This document shows, piece after piece, positions 15,595-15,677 of a DNA stretch of 15,677 nt (positions within the stretch are counted from its first letter, which is position 1; each line of letters begins with the position of its first letter). Under the pieces are notes generated by a model. That model was not told the origin of the DNA. It worked only from the letters and a program-made list of their open reading frames with translations, and searched no databases. The stretch spans positions 1 through 15,677 of the forward strand of contig DOTB01000007.1 of NCBI GenBank assembly GCA_003513845.1. Direction: 5' to 3'. The position numbers and the translations under genes were made by a program. Source of the stretch: Candidatus Atribacteria bacterium. GTDB lineage: Bacteria; Atribacterota; Phoenicimicrobiia; Phoenicimicrobiales; Phoenicimicrobiaceae.

Positions 15595-15677
15595 TAATAA
15601 TTCCTATCTTTAATTTTTTAAAGATTTTAAACACAAAAAGAGGACAAACTAATTACGACGATGCTTGCTGTGGAGTT
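15595..15677 (-). other. Visible part of the BREX upstream region; promoter not resolved
   Basis: These 83 bp are non-coding and AT-rich apart from their outer 30 bp. TTGTCC and TTGTGT are visible on the minus strand, but neither has a good -10 box at 16-18 nt spacing. No operator-like palindrome and no part of a BrxR-type regulator gene is seen, so the main control region probably lies beyond the window. Confidence 0.5.
15602..15605 (-). promoter_or_regulatory. Ribosome binding site of brxA
   Basis: AGGA on the minus strand, 7 nt before the ATG at 15594. It is weaker than the sites of brxC and the transposase but well spaced, and supports this start over an internal one. Confidence 0.6.

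Noticed and set aside
15611..15650. Sigma-70 promoter for brxA built from TTGTCC or TTGTGT
   Set aside because: No acceptable -10 hexamer at 16-18 nt. The nearest options would place the transcription start on top of the ribosome binding site.
1..15677. CRISPR arrays, tRNA or rRNA genes, attachment sites
   Set aside because: No regularly spaced repeats of CRISPR size, no tRNA-like cloverleaf or rRNA sequence recognised on either strand.

Overview
The window holds a complete type 1 BREX (bacteriophage exclusion) defence operon on the minus strand, bordered at its downstream end by an IS110-family insertion sequence. The DNA is AT-rich (many stretches are 15-37% GC where counted) with strong AGGAGG-type ribosome binding sites. 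This suggests a low-GC bacterium, Firmicutes-like or a similar low-GC anaerobe lineage. Nothing here fixes the taxon.

Layout, read in the direction of transcription (high to low coordinates): brxA (15594-14755), brxB (14789-14238), brxC (14205-10612), pglX (10599-6907), pglZ (6885-4645), brxL (4642-2591), then an extra 247-residue gene (2544-1801). Gene junctions are tight: a 35-bp overlap for brxA/brxB, then gaps of 32, 12, 21, 2 and 46 bp, and no evident terminator. The set is probably one transcription unit. The first six genes are exactly the canonical type 1 order. By established knowledge, PglX is the m6A methyltransferase that marks host DNA, BrxC is a large P-loop ATPase, PglZ is an alkaline-phosphatase-fold protein, BrxL is an AAA+/Lon-like effector, and BrxA and BrxB are small accessory proteins. 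The catalytic motifs can be read in all four large proteins, so the system looks intact.

The most interesting feature is the seventh gene. It is not a BREX core component. It carries an R-N-x4-H motif (R126-N127...H132) in a helix-rich protein, which is the signature of HEPN ribonucleases. If it is co-transcribed and active, this is BREX coupled to a possible RNA-cutting back-up (abortive-infection-like) module.

Between that gene and the transposase, 1207-1800 contains no convincing gene. It holds the presumed left end of the IS110 element, with an 11-bp perfect inverted repeat that could form the stem of a bridge (seek) RNA. Beyond that lie a GC-rich REP-like inverted repeat and a cluster of TTGTAC/CCCCTGT repeats. 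The IS continues past position 1, so its other end is not visible. Only 83 bp are visible upstream of brxA, so the operon promoter and any BrxR-type regulator lie mostly or wholly outside the window.
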